The notes below the pieces were generated by a model. The model had not been told where the DNA came from. It searched no databases and saw only the letters and a list, made by a program, of their open reading frames with translations. The position numbers and the translations under genes are program-made. Positions 22,541 to 31,692 of a stretch of DNA of 64,000 nt are shown piece after piece. The stretch's first letter is position 1, and every line of letters starts with the position of its first letter. Source of the stretch: Lysobacter antibioticus (lineage in GTDB: Bacteria; Pseudomonadota; Gammaproteobacteria; Xanthomonadales; Xanthomonadaceae); NCBI RefSeq assembly GCF_001442535.1, contig NZ_CP013141.1:3543028-3607027 (forward strand), read 5' to 3'.

Positions 22541-23553
22541 GCCGCGTCTTCGTCGTCGCGGTGGACGGCGTTACGCCCGCCGCGCAGCAGCCACAGGCCG
22601 ACCAGCACCCACAGCGCCAGGCCGACGCCGTACTTGATCGACGATGGCACGCTGCCGATCGACGACCAGAACGCTTCGACGAACGCGGCGAACACCAGCA
22701 TCGCGAACACGCCGATGCAGATCAGCGCGCCGCGGCGGCCGCCATGGATCAACGAATCGATGCGCCGGCGCTGTCCGGGTGCGATCAGGCTCAGGCCCAG
22801 ACGCAGGCCGGCGCCGCCGGAGATGACGATGGCGGTGAGCTCGGGCGCCGAATGGCCGGCGACGAAGCGCCAGAACGGCTCGCCGTGGCCGACCGCCTGC
22901 AGATGCCCGGCGACCCCGCCGATCATCACGCCGTTGAAGATCAGCACGAACACCGTGCCGAGCCCCGCCACCAGACCGCTGGCGAAGGTCTGGAAACCGA
23001 TGCCGACGTTGTTGCCGATGTAGTGGGCGAACATCTGCAGATCGTCTTCGTTGGTGCGGCCCAGGGCGCTGTCGGGCCTGGCCGGGTCGTACATCTGCTC
23101 GAAGCGGACCAGCGACTGCGCGTCGAACAGGCCGGCGGCGAGCTCCGGGCGGACCTGGATGGCGACGAAGATGCTGATCAGCGGCAGCCAGAACAGCAGC
23201 GCCGCAGCCAGCATGCAGCGCCACTCGGCGCGGACCAGGCGCGGGAAACCGGCCAATAAGTATTCGACCGAACGCCGCCAATGCACCGGCTTGGTCCGGT
23301 ACAGCACGCTGTGGCCGCGTTGCATGAGTTGCTGCAGGCGGTCGGTGACCACCGCGCTGTAGCCGCGCCGGCGCGCCAGCGCCAGTTGCTGGCACAGACG
23401 ACGGTGGCGCTCGGGAATCTTGTCGTCGCGCAGGCCGGTCCAGTCGCGACGATGGCTGCGGGCGTTGCGTGCGCTCGAGGCGCGCATCTCCAGCCAGCGC
23501 TCGAGTTCGCGCCATTCCGCCTCATGACGGGCGACGAAATGCTCCTGCCTCAT
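22537..23553 (-). CDS. Stage II sporulation protein M-like membrane protein (DUF95)
   Basis: A 338-residue membrane protein of the SpoIIM/DUF95 family. The soluble N-terminus (about 110 residues, RQEHFVARHEAEWRELE) is followed by about five hydrophobic segments, with the conserved FGLG-type stretch replaced by FASGLVAGLGTVFVLIFNG and then GHSAPELTAI. These proteins occur widely in non-sporulating bacteria, next to RDD and MoxR genes. There is no evidence here for a role in sporulation. It is coupled by 4-base overlaps to both neighbours. Confidence 0.9.
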   Translation of the reverse strand: MRQEHFVARHEAEWRELERWLEMRASSARNARSHRRDWTGLRDDKIPERHRRLCQQLALARRRGYSAVVTDRLQQLMQRGHSVLYRTKPVHWRRSVEYLLAGFPRLVRAEWRCMLAAALLFWLPLISIFVAIQVRPELAAGLFDAQSLVRFEQMYDPARPDSALGRTNEDDLQMFAHYIGNNVGIGFQTFASGLVAGLGTVFVLIFNGVMIGGVAGHLQAVGHGEPFWRFVAGHSAPELTAIVISGGAGLRLGLSLIAPGQRRRIDSLIHGGRRGALICIGVFAMLVFAAFVEAFWSSIGSVPSSIKYGVGLALWVLVGLWLLRGGRNAVHRDDEDAA

Positions 23554-24233
23554 CGCCGCCCCAGCAACCAGTTGGCGATGCCGTACAGACGCATCACCGC
23601 GGTTTCGCCGCGGGCCTGGGTCAGCGCTTCGGTCAGATCGGCGAGTTCGGCCTGGCGCGCCGCGGTCAGGTTCGGGCCGCGCTCGGCGAACGCGACCACC
23701 GCGGCCTGCTCGTGCGGCAGCAACACCATCGACGGCGCCAGCGGCGGGCTGACCGCGGCGGCGCGGATGTCGGTCTGGCGCGCGGCGTGCACGACCAGGG
23801 TGCCGGCGACCATATCGCCGAGGCGGCGGCCCCAGGGATCAATGAGGCTGGTGATCAGGCCGACCGCGTAGCAGACCGGCAGCGCATCGACGACGCGCAA
23901 CAGGTTGCGGGTAAACGACGCCATCCAGCCGACCGGGGCGCCGTCGGCGGCGACCACGCGCAGGCCCAGCGCCCACTTGCCGGGCGTGCGGCCCTGCATG
24001 AGCACCTCGAACAGCACTTGGTAGAACCAGGTCATCACGAACACGGCCAGGCCCAGGATGGCGTTGCCGGCCTCGCCGAACAGGCCGACCAAGGCGCGGA
24101 ACAAGGCCACGTAGATGACCGCGCGCAAGGCCAGGTCGATCATCCAGGCCAGCGCGCGCGGCACCGCTCCGGCCGCGCGCAGGTGCAAGGCCACGCCCTC
24201 CGGCGTCACCACCTGGCGGTACGTGTCGAGCAT
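23550..24233 (-). CDS. RDD family membrane protein (first of two)
   Basis: A 227-residue protein with three to four hydrophobic segments and RDD family features. These include an Arg then Asp in the first segment (RALAWMIDLALR) and TPGKWALGLRVV. The C-terminal 70 residues are soluble. The start gives MLDTYRQVV; its ATG shares one base with the stop of the upstream RDD gene (TGATG). RDD proteins of this genomic context have no firmly assigned function. Confidence 0.88.
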   Translation of the reverse strand: MLDTYRQVVTPEGVALHLRAAGAVPRALAWMIDLALRAVIYVALFRALVGLFGEAGNAILGLAVFVMTWFYQVLFEVLMQGRTPGKWALGLRVVAADGAPVGWMASFTRNLLRVVDALPVCYAVGLITSLIDPWGRRLGDMVAGTLVVHAARQTDIRAAAVSPPLAPSMVLLPHEQAAVVAFAERGPNLTAARQAELADLTEALTQARGETAVMRLYGIANWLLGRR

Positions 24234-24736
24234 CAGGCGTTGATGACCTTCGTATCCGCCATCAGGTCGTGCAGGCACAGGCTGTCTTCGCCGAAGATCC
24301 ACAGCACGTTGACCAGGGCGAACACACTGCCGAGGCAGGGAATCGCCTCGATCAGGGCGATCACGAATATGCGCAGGCCGAGAATGCGGCCGAGCGACGC
24401 CGGGGTGCCGTCGGTGCGCACGATCTTGATGCCGATCCAGCGCTTGCCGAGGGTCTGGCCGCTCTCGTTGAGCAAAACGATGTTGTAAACGAACAGGCCG
24501 AGCATGAGCAGGAAGCTCAGGCCCATCATGGCCAGTTGGATCGCCGAGGGTTCCTTGCTGTCCGGATCGATCGCGACGGCGATGAACATCGGCAGGAAAC
24601 ACACCAGATACAGGCCGCCGTCGATCAAGCGGGCGACCAGGCGCATGCCGCGGTCGGCGCGTACGGTTTGTTGCCATTCGGCATTCGGCAGCGCCGGCGC
24701 ATTCGGCGCGGCGTACGGATTCTGCGTTTCTTCCAT
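24233..24736 (-). CDS. RDD family membrane protein (second of two), first gene of the MoxR operon
   Basis: A 167-residue protein with a Pro/Ala-rich N-terminus and three or four hydrophobic segments. RDD features are RLVARLIDGGLY and GQTLGKRWIGIKIVRTDG. It is the most upstream gene of the block running to the DUF58 gene, with every junction overlapping by 1 or 4 bases. Translation of the whole set is therefore likely coupled. About 65 bases separate it from the carbonic anhydrase gene, so the operon promoter may lie there or upstream. Confidence 0.88.
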   Translation of the reverse strand: MEETQNPYAAPNAPALPNAEWQQTVRADRGMRLVARLIDGGLYLVCFLPMFIAVAIDPDSKEPSAIQLAMMGLSFLLMLGLFVYNIVLLNESGQTLGKRWIGIKIVRTDGTPASLGRILGLRIFVIALIEAIPCLGSVFALVNVLWIFGEDSLCLHDLMADTKVINA

Positions 24737-24801
24737 GTAGCCCTGACTCCCTGAGTCCTGCTTTCCCCTGCCGCGACTGTAAACGCGGCCATCGGCCCTG
24801 A

Positions 24802-25344
24802 CTAGCCCGACAGCATGCCCAGGTAGCGATCCTTGAGCCGCACATAGTGCTGTGCGCTGTATTGCAGCTGTTCGATCTCGCGGTCGCTGAGGCGGCGCGC
24901 GAGGCGGGCCGGATTGCCGACCCACAGCTCGCCTTCGCCGACGATCTTGCCGGGCGAAAGCACCGCGCCGGCGGCGACGAAGCCGTAGCGCGACACGCGC
25001 GCGCCGTCGAGCAGCTTGGCGCCCATGCCGATCAGGGCGAACTCGTCGATCGTGCAGGCATGGACGATGGCGCCGTGGCCGATGGTGACGTCGTTGGCGA
25101 TGACCGTCGGCAGGCCGCCGGGACGGGTGTAGGGGCCTTCGTGGGTGACGTGGACGATGGTGCCGTCCTGGACGTTGGTGCGCGCGCCGATCGAGATCGA
25201 ATTGACGTCGCCGCGGACCACGCAGCCGGGCCAGATCGAGACGTCGTCGCCGAGGTCGACCTCGCCGATCACGGTCGCGGCCGGGTCGACGTAGACGCGC
25301 TCGCCGAGGACGGGAAATTTGTCGAGATAAGGACGTAGGCTCAT
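24802..25344 (-). CDS. Gamma carbonic anhydrase family protein
   Basis: A 180-residue left-handed beta-helix protein of the gamma-CA/YrdA type with hexapeptide repeats. The candidate metal ligands are His65 (GTIVH), His90 (TIGH) and His95 (GAIVHAC), in the usual spacing. It may hydrate CO2 or be a structural relative without activity; many proteobacterial members are untested. It precedes the RDD/MoxR operon on the same strand and could be cotranscribed with it. Confidence 0.92.
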   Translation of the reverse strand: MSLRPYLDKFPVLGERVYVDPAATVIGEVDLGDDVSIWPGCVVRGDVNSISIGARTNVQDGTIVHVTHEGPYTRPGGLPTVIANDVTIGHGAIVHACTIDEFALIGMGAKLLDGARVSRYGFVAAGAVLSPGKIVGEGELWVGNPARLARRLSDREIEQLQYSAQHYVRLKDRYLGMLSG

Positions 25345-25543
25345 GCGCGCATTGTAGGCGCTCGCGGGCCCGGACACGGCGCGCCGGACGTCGCCGGTGC
25401 GCCGACGATACGCAGCCGCCACATGCGGTACGGCAAGCGGATGCGCCGTGCGAACCCGCCAACACGCTTCGGCCGATCCGCCCCCCTCGGCTGTCCCCTG
25501 CCGCCCGCACGCTGAGCGCCCCAACCCGACTAGACTGCGGCGT

Positions 25544-26971
25544 ATGGATACGATCGCCGACACCGCCCCGACCGAACTCGCCGCCACCCGCGAGCGCCTG
25601 CGCGCCGCCTGGCAGACGCGCAAGCCCGATTACGCGCAACGCCGCGCCGACCTGTTGCGGCTGCGCGACGCCTTCCGCGCCCGCAGCGCGGCGATGGACG
25701 CGGCGATCCGCGCCGATTTCGGCCATCGCTCCAGCCACGAGAACCTGCTCTCGGAGGCGATGATCACCCTGGCCGAGATCGATCACGCCCTGAGCCATCT
25801 GCGCGGGTGGATGCGGCCGCGCCGGGCCGCGGTCGGCTGGCGCTTCTGGCCGGCGCGCGCCGAGATCCGCCCGGAACCGGTCGGTGTGGTCGGCATCCTC
25901 TCGCCCTGGAATTACCCGGTGAACCTGGCCCTGGTGCCGCTGGTCTCGGCCATCGCCGCCGGCAACCACGTTTATCTGAAGCCATCCGAACACACGCCGC
26001 GCACCGCCCAGTTCTTGCGCGACCTGCTCGCCGAGGTGTTCCCCGAGGACCGCGTCGCGGTCGCGCTCGGCGGCCCCGAGATCGGCGCGGCGTTCTCGGC
26101 GCTGCCGTTCGACCACCTGCTGTTCACCGGCTCGACCGCGGTCGGGCGCAAGGTCATGGCCGCGGCCGCGCCTAACCTCACCCCGGTGACCCTGGAACTC
26201 GGCGGCAAGGCGCCGGCGCTGATCTGCGCCGACTACCCGATCGAACGCGCCGCCGCGCGCATCGCCAGCGGCAAATGGTTCAACGCCGGCCAGACCTGCA
26301 TCGGCGTCGACTACGTGCTGGTCGATGCGGCACGCCGCGACGAGTTGGTCGCGGCCCTGCTCAAGCAACTGAAAGCGCGCTACGGCGACCTGGTCGCGCC
26401 GCAGGACTACACCCGCATCATCAACGCCAGCCAGTTCGCGCGCCTGTCGGGCTATCTCGACGACGCCCGCGCGCGCGGCCTGGAGGTGGTCGAGCCCTTC
26501 GCCGACAGCGCGCCGCGCGAACAGCGCGTGGCCGAACGCATTTTTCCGCCGGCGCTGGTGATCGAGCCCGGCGCCGACGCCCAGGTCATGCAGCACGAGA
26601 TTTTCGGGCCGATCCTGCCGGTGCTGTCCTACCGCACGCTCGACGAAGCCATCGCCCGCATCAACGCGCTCGACCGGCCGCTCGCGTTGTATCCGTTCGG
26701 TCACGACCGTGCCCAGATCGAGCGGATCCTCGCCCAGACCCTGGCCGGCGGCGTCACCGTCAACGACACCCTGCTGCATTTCGGCGCCCACGACCTGCCG
26801 TTCGGCGGCATCGGCCCGAGCGGCATCGGCGCCATCCACGGCCGCAACGGCTTCGACACCTTCAGCAAGCTGCTGCCGGTGTTCCATCAGCGCCGCCTTG
26901 CCGCCAGCGACCTGCTCAAGCCGCCGTACCGCGGCAAGATCGATGCGATGATCCGCTGGCTGGCGAAATAG
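25544..26971 (+). CDS. NAD(P)-dependent aldehyde dehydrogenase, coniferyl-aldehyde dehydrogenase type
   Basis: A 475-residue ALDH superfamily enzyme that oxidises aldehydes to carboxylic acids. PWNYP at 121-125 gives Asn123, LELGGK contains the general base Glu218, and NAGQTC holds the nucleophile Cys252. The short length, GKWFNAGQTC and the C-terminal FSKLLPVFHQRR resemble coniferyl aldehyde dehydrogenases (CalB-like), but the natural substrate cannot be read from the sequence. It stands alone. Confidence 0.93.
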   Translation: MDTIADTAPTELAATRERLRAAWQTRKPDYAQRRADLLRLRDAFRARSAAMDAAIRADFGHRSSHENLLSEAMITLAEIDHALSHLRGWMRPRRAAVGWRFWPARAEIRPEPVGVVGILSPWNYPVNLALVPLVSAIAAGNHVYLKPSEHTPRTAQFLRDLLAEVFPEDRVAVALGGPEIGAAFSALPFDHLLFTGSTAVGRKVMAAAAPNLTPVTLELGGKAPALICADYPIERAAARIASGKWFNAGQTCIGVDYVLVDAARRDELVAALLKQLKARYGDLVAPQDYTRIINASQFARLSGYLDDARARGLEVVEPFADSAPREQRVAERIFPPALVIEPGADAQVMQHEIFGPILPVLSYRTLDEAIARINALDRPLALYPFGHDRAQIERILAQTLAGGVTVNDTLLHFGAHDLPFGGIGPSGIGAIHGRNGFDTFSKLLPVFHQRRLAASDLLKPPYRGKIDAMIRWLAK

Positions 26972-27023
26972 CCAGCCTCGCTCCGACCCATGCCGGGTCG
27001 GAGCCCACAACGGATCGCACGCC

Positions 27024-28361
27024 ATGGCCGGCTCAACACCCCCCGCATCGAACGACCTGCCGCCCTCATCGCCGGGGCCGACCGGGCCCCGCAGCAACCG
27101 CACGGTGTTCTGGGTCGCGCTGGCGGCGTATCCGCTCGCCGCCCTCGCCTGGCTGATCTGGGTGGTGCTGACCCGCGGCACCGAAGCGACCGATGTCTGG
27201 GATTACTCCGACGCCGTCCTGACCGGCGCCATCGTCGCCTTGCTGGTGCCTTTGCCGGTGTTGATCTGGGGCGGCCTGAGCCGGCGCATCGGCCAGGCCC
27301 TGCTCGGCGTGACGATCGGCGCGGTCATCGCGGTGCTCGCGCTGCCGCTCAGCCTGCACCTGGTCCATGCGCGCCGTACCCAGGCCTTCGAAGACAAGAA
27401 GGCGCGCTACGCCGAGTTCGTCGCGACCGTGCGCAGCCACGACCACGCCCGCATCCGCAAAGCGCTGCTGGCCTTGCCCGACGGCTTCAGCGCGCCGAAA
27501 GCGCTGTGCGCGCTCGGCGGCGGCGCCACCTACACCTTCGAACGCTGGCTATGGTTCGACGACCACGCCTACGGCGAAGCCCTGCCGAGCGCCGACCTGC
27601 TCGAAGCCGCCGCGGCCATCGTCGACGGCGCCTGGCCGCGCCAGGACAAGCAAGCGACGCTGTTAGTGCTGCTGCATTACCTGAGCGAACGCGACGAGCC
27701 CGCGCTGTTCCCGCGCTGGGCCGGCCTGTGGCGCCGCACCCTGGAACAGCCCGATGCCGCGCGCATCCCGCTGCTCGCGTCCGACTACCGCGGCGACACC
27801 GGCACTTGCAGCGCCGCGCGCGAACCGGCCGACACCGTGCTCAAGCGCTGGCACGACGCCGGCCTGCGCGCATGGCTGCAGGCGGGTTTCGGCTTCAGCG
27901 AGGAACAGCGCGATCTCGCCCTGCGCGCGGTGCGCTCCAAGCCGATGCTGCAGCAACTCACCGCCGCCGACCCGGAGTTCGCGGCGATGTTGAGCGAGGG
28001 ACGAAGCGAGGGCGCGGATGCGTTGTCGCACCTGAGCTATGAATTGTCCGAACTGCTCGACCGCGGCCCGGACCCGGCGGTGCCGGCGGAACTGGTCGAC
28101 GCCCTGCGCGAGGCCGGTGCCGACCCGCGCCGCTCCGAGCATGCGCGCAAACCCTGCGCGGTCTTCGAACTCAGCGAATCCGAACGCCAGCCGACGGTCG
28201 CAGACTCGGCCGCGCGCATCGCCGCCGCGACGCGCATCCATCAGGCCCTGTGCCCGCCCGACGGCTTGGCCCAGACCGGAAAGACCGCCGACGGCGGGGA
28301 CGCGAACCATCACCGCGCCGGCACCAGCGAGACCGCCGACGCCGACAGCGAGCGGCGCTGA
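27024..28361 (+). CDS. Hypothetical membrane protein
   Basis: A 445-residue protein not recognised. Three hydrophobic segments lie at about 28-48, 67-83 and 90-108, after a Pro/Ser-rich N-terminus. The remaining 330 residues look soluble and alpha-helical, with repeated helical LLEAAAAIVDGAWP-like stretches. This could be an alpha-solenoid, but no repeat family was identified. The stop is 16 bases before xth, so the two may be cotranscribed. Confidence 0.8.
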   Translation: MAGSTPPASNDLPPSSPGPTGPRSNRTVFWVALAAYPLAALAWLIWVVLTRGTEATDVWDYSDAVLTGAIVALLVPLPVLIWGGLSRRIGQALLGVTIGAVIAVLALPLSLHLVHARRTQAFEDKKARYAEFVATVRSHDHARIRKALLALPDGFSAPKALCALGGGATYTFERWLWFDDHAYGEALPSADLLEAAAAIVDGAWPRQDKQATLLVLLHYLSERDEPALFPRWAGLWRRTLEQPDAARIPLLASDYRGDTGTCSAAREPADTVLKRWHDAGLRAWLQAGFGFSEEQRDLALRAVRSKPMLQQLTAADPEFAAMLSEGRSEGADALSHLSYELSELLDRGPDPAVPAELVDALREAGADPRRSEHARKPCAVFELSESERQPTVADSAARIAAATRIHQALCPPDGLAQTGKTADGGDANHHRAGTSETADADSERR

Positions 28362-28377
28362 GGCTACACTTGCCGCC

Positions 28378-29145
28378 ATGAAAATCGTCAGCTGGAACGT
28401 CAACTCGCTCAACGTGCGCCTGCCGCATCTGGAACAGTGGCTCGGCACGTTCGCTCCCGACATCGTCGCGCTGCAGGAAACCAAGCTCGAGGACACGCGC
28501 TTCCCGGACACCGCGCTGGTCGGCGCCGGTTACCGCAGCGTGTTCGCCGGGCAGAAGACCTACAACGGCGTCGCCATCCTTTCGCGCGAAAGCGCCAGCG
28601 ACGTGCAGATCGGCATCCCCGGTTTCGACGACGAGCAAAAGCGCGTCATCGCCGCCACCGTCGCCGGCCTGCGCATCGTCAATCTGTACGTGGTCAACGG
28701 CCAGGACGTCGGCACCGACAAGTACGCCTACAAACTGCGCTGGCTCGACGCCGCGCACGCCTGGCTGCAGAACGAACTCGCGCAGTATCCGGACCTGATC
28801 GTGCTCGGCGATTTCAACATCGCACCGGAAGCGCGCGACACCCACGACCCTTCGGTGTGGAACGAACACCACATCCTGACCTCGACCGCCGAGCGCGAAG
28901 CCCTGCAGCGCCTGCAAGCCCTCGGCCTGCACGACGCCTACCGCCTGCATAGCCAGGAAGAAGGCCAGTTCTCGTGGTGGGACTACCGCCAGGCCGGCTT
29001 CCGCCGCAACCTCGGCCTGCGCATCGACCTGACCCTGATCTCCGACTCGCTGCGCGCCCGCTGCATCGCTGCCGGCATCGACCGCGAACCGCGCACCTGG
29101 GACCGCCCCAGCGATCACGCCCCGGCCTGGGTGGAGTTGGCCTGA
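28378..29145 (+). CDS. xth: Exodeoxyribonuclease III
   Basis: A 255-residue AP endonuclease/3'-5' exonuclease of base excision repair (Xth family). Active-site residues are in place: Asn7 (SWNVNS), Glu34 (LQETKL), Asp145 and Asn147 (LGDFNIAP), and the terminal Asp246-His247 (PSDHAP). Length is normal. The GGGAATC array begins 5 bases after its stop codon. Confidence 0.96.
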   Translation: MKIVSWNVNSLNVRLPHLEQWLGTFAPDIVALQETKLEDTRFPDTALVGAGYRSVFAGQKTYNGVAILSRESASDVQIGIPGFDDEQKRVIAATVAGLRIVNLYVVNGQDVGTDKYAYKLRWLDAAHAWLQNELAQYPDLIVLGDFNIAPEARDTHDPSVWNEHHILTSTAEREALQRLQALGLHDAYRLHSQEEGQFSWWDYRQAGFRRNLGLRIDLTLISDSLRARCIAAGIDREPRTWDRPSDHAPAWVELA

Positions 29146-29150
29146 GGGCC

Positions 29151-29357
29151 GGGAATCGGGAATCGGGAATCGGGAATCGGGAATCGGGAATCGGGAATCG
29201 GGAATCGGGAATCGGGAATCGGGAATCGGGAATCGGGAATCGGGAATCGGGAATCGGGAATCGGGAATCGGGAATCGGGAATCGGGAATCGGGAATCGGG
29301 AATCGGGAATCGGGAATCGGGAATCGGGAATCGGGAATCGGGAATCGGGAATCGGGA
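29151..29357. repeat. GGGAATC heptamer tandem array, about 29.5 copies
   Basis: A perfect uninterrupted array of the 7-base unit GGGAATC covering about 207 bases. It starts right after the xth stop codon and ends before the bidirectional terminator. All six frames are open through it (PDSRFPI repeats on the minus strand, RESGIGN on the plus strand), which is a by-product and not a gene. A second, shorter array of the same unit lies at 39722-39799. Confidence 0.95.
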
Positions 29358-29435
29358 AAAGCATAAGAGGCTTGTGCGCTGTTGCAAGCATTCGCTTCGA
29401 CGTCGCCGCTCACGATTCCCCACTCCCGCCACAAC

Positions 29436-29466
29436 AAAAAAGCCCGGCCGAAGCCGGGCTTTTTTT
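29436..29466. terminator. Bidirectional intrinsic terminator between xth and the GlsB-type gene
   Basis: The 8-bp stem AGCCCGGC/GCCGGGCT with loop CGAA is flanked by five A's on the left and six T's on the right. It works as a rho-independent terminator on both strands, and the flanking genes converge on it. Confidence 0.9.
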
Positions 29467-29486
29467 ATTGCGGCAACGCGCAGCGC

Positions 29487-29762
29487 TTAACGCACGCGTC
29501 CACGACGGAACAGGTTCACGATCGCGAGCAGAACGATCGCGCCGACCAGCGACAGCAACAATCCGGACAGGCTGAACGCACCGCTGTTGATGGTGCCGGC
29601 GCCGATGCCGAGCACGCCGCCCAGCCAACCGCCGAGGAACGCGCCGACGATGCCGACGATGATGTTGAGGAAGAGACCCTGCTGACCATCGGTCTTCATG
29701 ATCATGCTGGCGATCCAACCGATGATGCCGCCTACTACCAGCCAAATGATGATACCGAGCAT
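29487..29762 (-). CDS. GlsB/YeaQ/YmgE family stress-response membrane protein
   Basis: A 91-residue protein with three hydrophobic, glycine-rich segments (MLGIIIWLVVGGIIGWIAS..., then IIVGIVGAFLGGWLGGVLG, then a C-terminal helix). This is the whole of the transglycosylase-associated protein family. These are small inner-membrane proteins, often stress induced, of unclear activity. The ATG at 29762 is preceded by AGGAG at 8 bases, which decides this start over the longer open frame. Confidence 0.92.
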   Translation of the reverse strand: MLGIIIWLVVGGIIGWIASMIMKTDGQQGLFLNIIVGIVGAFLGGWLGGVLGIGAGTINSGAFSLSGLLLSLVGAIVLLAIVNLFRRGRVR

Positions 29763-30099
29763 GTGCGTTCTCCTAGCGATTCTGATGAGCCCAAGGCGAC
29801 ACGATGCGCATGGTGCGAATCGCTGTCCCTCGTTCGGGGGCAGTTGCAGCATGAATCGGCGCACGTGACGGCGACGTCAGAAACCGCACTTAGGAATGTG
29901 AAGAAAACGCTGCACTACAAGGCAAAAAGCACACTGCGCCTGGGTATGGTTCACAGGGCTACGGCAGCGGCGTTGCGCTTCTCCCGATGAACGTCGCGAT
30001 TCGCCGATGGTCGGTATCGATCCGGCATGGCCCGCATCGGCTCCGCGCGAAGCCGGCATGAAGGTTTTCGCATTCGCGCCGCGGCGTCTTGCAGCGCGA
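29763..30099. other. Gap without a recognised gene
   Basis: About 340 bases between two minus-strand genes. It must hold the promoter of the GlsB-type gene. I see no clear -35/-10 pair, no repeat and no coding sequence with plausible composition. Confidence 0.4.
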
Positions 30100-31485
30100 T
30101 CACTCGGCGTCGCGGAGCATCGCCTCGACCGCGTGGCGCGGCAGCTTTCCGGTTTCGTTGCGCGGCAAGGCGTCGACGCGGCGCAACGGACGCGGCAGGA
30201 ACACCGGGTCGATGCTCTGGCGCAGGGCCTGCAGGATCGACGCTTCGTCGAGCGTGGGCGCGACCACCAGGGCGGCGATGCGGCGCACGCCGAAGGCGTC
30301 GGCGGCATCGAGCTGGAACATGGCGCCGTCGAGCACGCCTTCGATCGCGAGCAGCTTGCGGGTGAGGTCGCCGAGCGAGGCGCGCTTGCCGGCGATCTCC
30401 AACAGGTCCGCGGCGCGTCCGCGCACCACGAAACGCCCGTCGGCCTCGACTTCCATCAGATCGGCGAGCACCACCGGCTCGGCCAGATGCGGCGCATGGA
30501 TGGCGGTGCCGTCGGGTTGCGGGCAGATGCGCACGCCCGGCAACGGCGTCCACGCGGCCTCGCGCGCGGTGCGGCGGCGGGCGAACACGCAGGTCTCGGT
30601 CGAGCCGAACACTTCGCGCACTTCGCAGCCGTAGCGCGTTTCCGCCGCCACCGCGAGTTCGACCGGCAGCGGTGCGGTCGCCGAGACGATGCCGGCCAGC
30701 GGCGGCAATTCGACGCCGGATTCGACCAGCGCGCGCAGATGCACCGGCGTGGTCACCAGCAAGGGCGGGGTCGGCGCATCGGCGAGCGCAAGCGCGACAT
30801 CGCCCGGGAAAAACGGCCGATTTGCGTGCACCGCGACCGGGCCGAGCAAGGGCAGCAACACCGACATTTCCATGCCGTACATGTGCTGCGGCGGCACCGT
30901 CGCGACCAGATAAGTGACCTCGTCGGCACGCAACAAGTCGCCCAGTGCGATGAGGTTCTGCGCGGTGCTGGTGCGAAAGGCCTGCCAGGTCTTGGCATTG
31001 GGCTTGGGCTGGCCGGTGCTGCCGGAGGTGAAACCGATCGCGAGCAAGGCGGCGGTCTGCGCGGTCAATGCCTCGCCGGCGTCGCGCGGCAGTTCGGTCG
31101 GCAAGCGCAGATAACGCGGCGGCAGCGGATCGAGGGCGAGATCGCCGATGCAGTAGCTGTCGGGATAACGCGCGAGCACATCGTCGACCACCGCCGGCGC
31201 GCGCGAAGGCGGCAGCAGATTGCCTTGCCCGCGCAAGGCCACCGCGCACAGGGCGACCAGGAAGCGATAGCGGTTTTCGCACAGGTTGACCGCGTATTGC
31301 GCCGCCGGCAGCGTCGCCGCGAGCGCCCGCACTTCGGCCTCGAAACTCGCGCGGTCGACGACGCCGTCGGGGCCGAACGCCAAGGCGCGCCCGGGCGCGC
31401 CCGCGACCAGCGCGAACGACTCGCCGCCGGGCGACGCAGGATCCTGGCTGAACGGAACAAGGCTCGGATCGATAACCGCTGACAT
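30100..31485 (-). CDS. AMP-dependent acyl/aryl-CoA (or ACP) ligase
   Basis: A 461-residue member of the adenylate-forming enzymes, shorter than typical acyl-CoA synthetases. It has the P-loop TSGSTGQPK (153-161), the GSTET motif and a C-terminal NETGKLPR that supplies the catalytic Lys. Its length and its position next to a phosphopantetheinyl transferase recall the AMP-ligases of xanthomonadin/aryl polyene pigment clusters, but no other pigment gene is in the window. The link is tentative. The start at 31485 is preferred (MSAVIDPSL); a longer version from 31530 is possible. Confidence 0.85.
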   Translation of the reverse strand: MSAVIDPSLVPFSQDPASPGGESFALVAGAPGRALAFGPDGVVDRASFEAEVRALAATLPAAQYAVNLCENRYRFLVALCAVALRGQGNLLPPSRAPAVVDDVLARYPDSYCIGDLALDPLPPRYLRLPTELPRDAGEALTAQTAALLAIGFTSGSTGQPKPNAKTWQAFRTSTAQNLIALGDLLRADEVTYLVATVPPQHMYGMEMSVLLPLLGPVAVHANRPFFPGDVALALADAPTPPLLVTTPVHLRALVESGVELPPLAGIVSATAPLPVELAVAAETRYGCEVREVFGSTETCVFARRRTAREAAWTPLPGVRICPQPDGTAIHAPHLAEPVVLADLMEVEADGRFVVRGRAADLLEIAGKRASLGDLTRKLLAIEGVLDGAMFQLDAADAFGVRRIAALVVAPTLDEASILQALRQSIDPVFLPRPLRRVDALPRNETGKLPRHAVEAMLRDAE

Positions 31486-31692
31486 CAATAGATTTCCCGC
31501 GACCTGAGGGCCGCTTCCAATGTGTTGCAACTTGCCCGGGCCCGCCTGATCGGCAGCTGACGGTCCCTTCGGACCCTCGCGGCCTTTCGATGCGATCGCA
31601 CCGCGCCCCCGCGCTGTGCCGTCGCCAAGAACCCGTACCCCGGGGTTTAGCTTACGCTGACCGGCCTATCGGAGGCCAAAGCACACCTGTTC

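Noticed and set aside
29115..29437. Open frames with PDSRFPI or RESGIGN repeats
   Set aside because: They result from translating the GGGAATC heptamer array, which has no stop in any frame.
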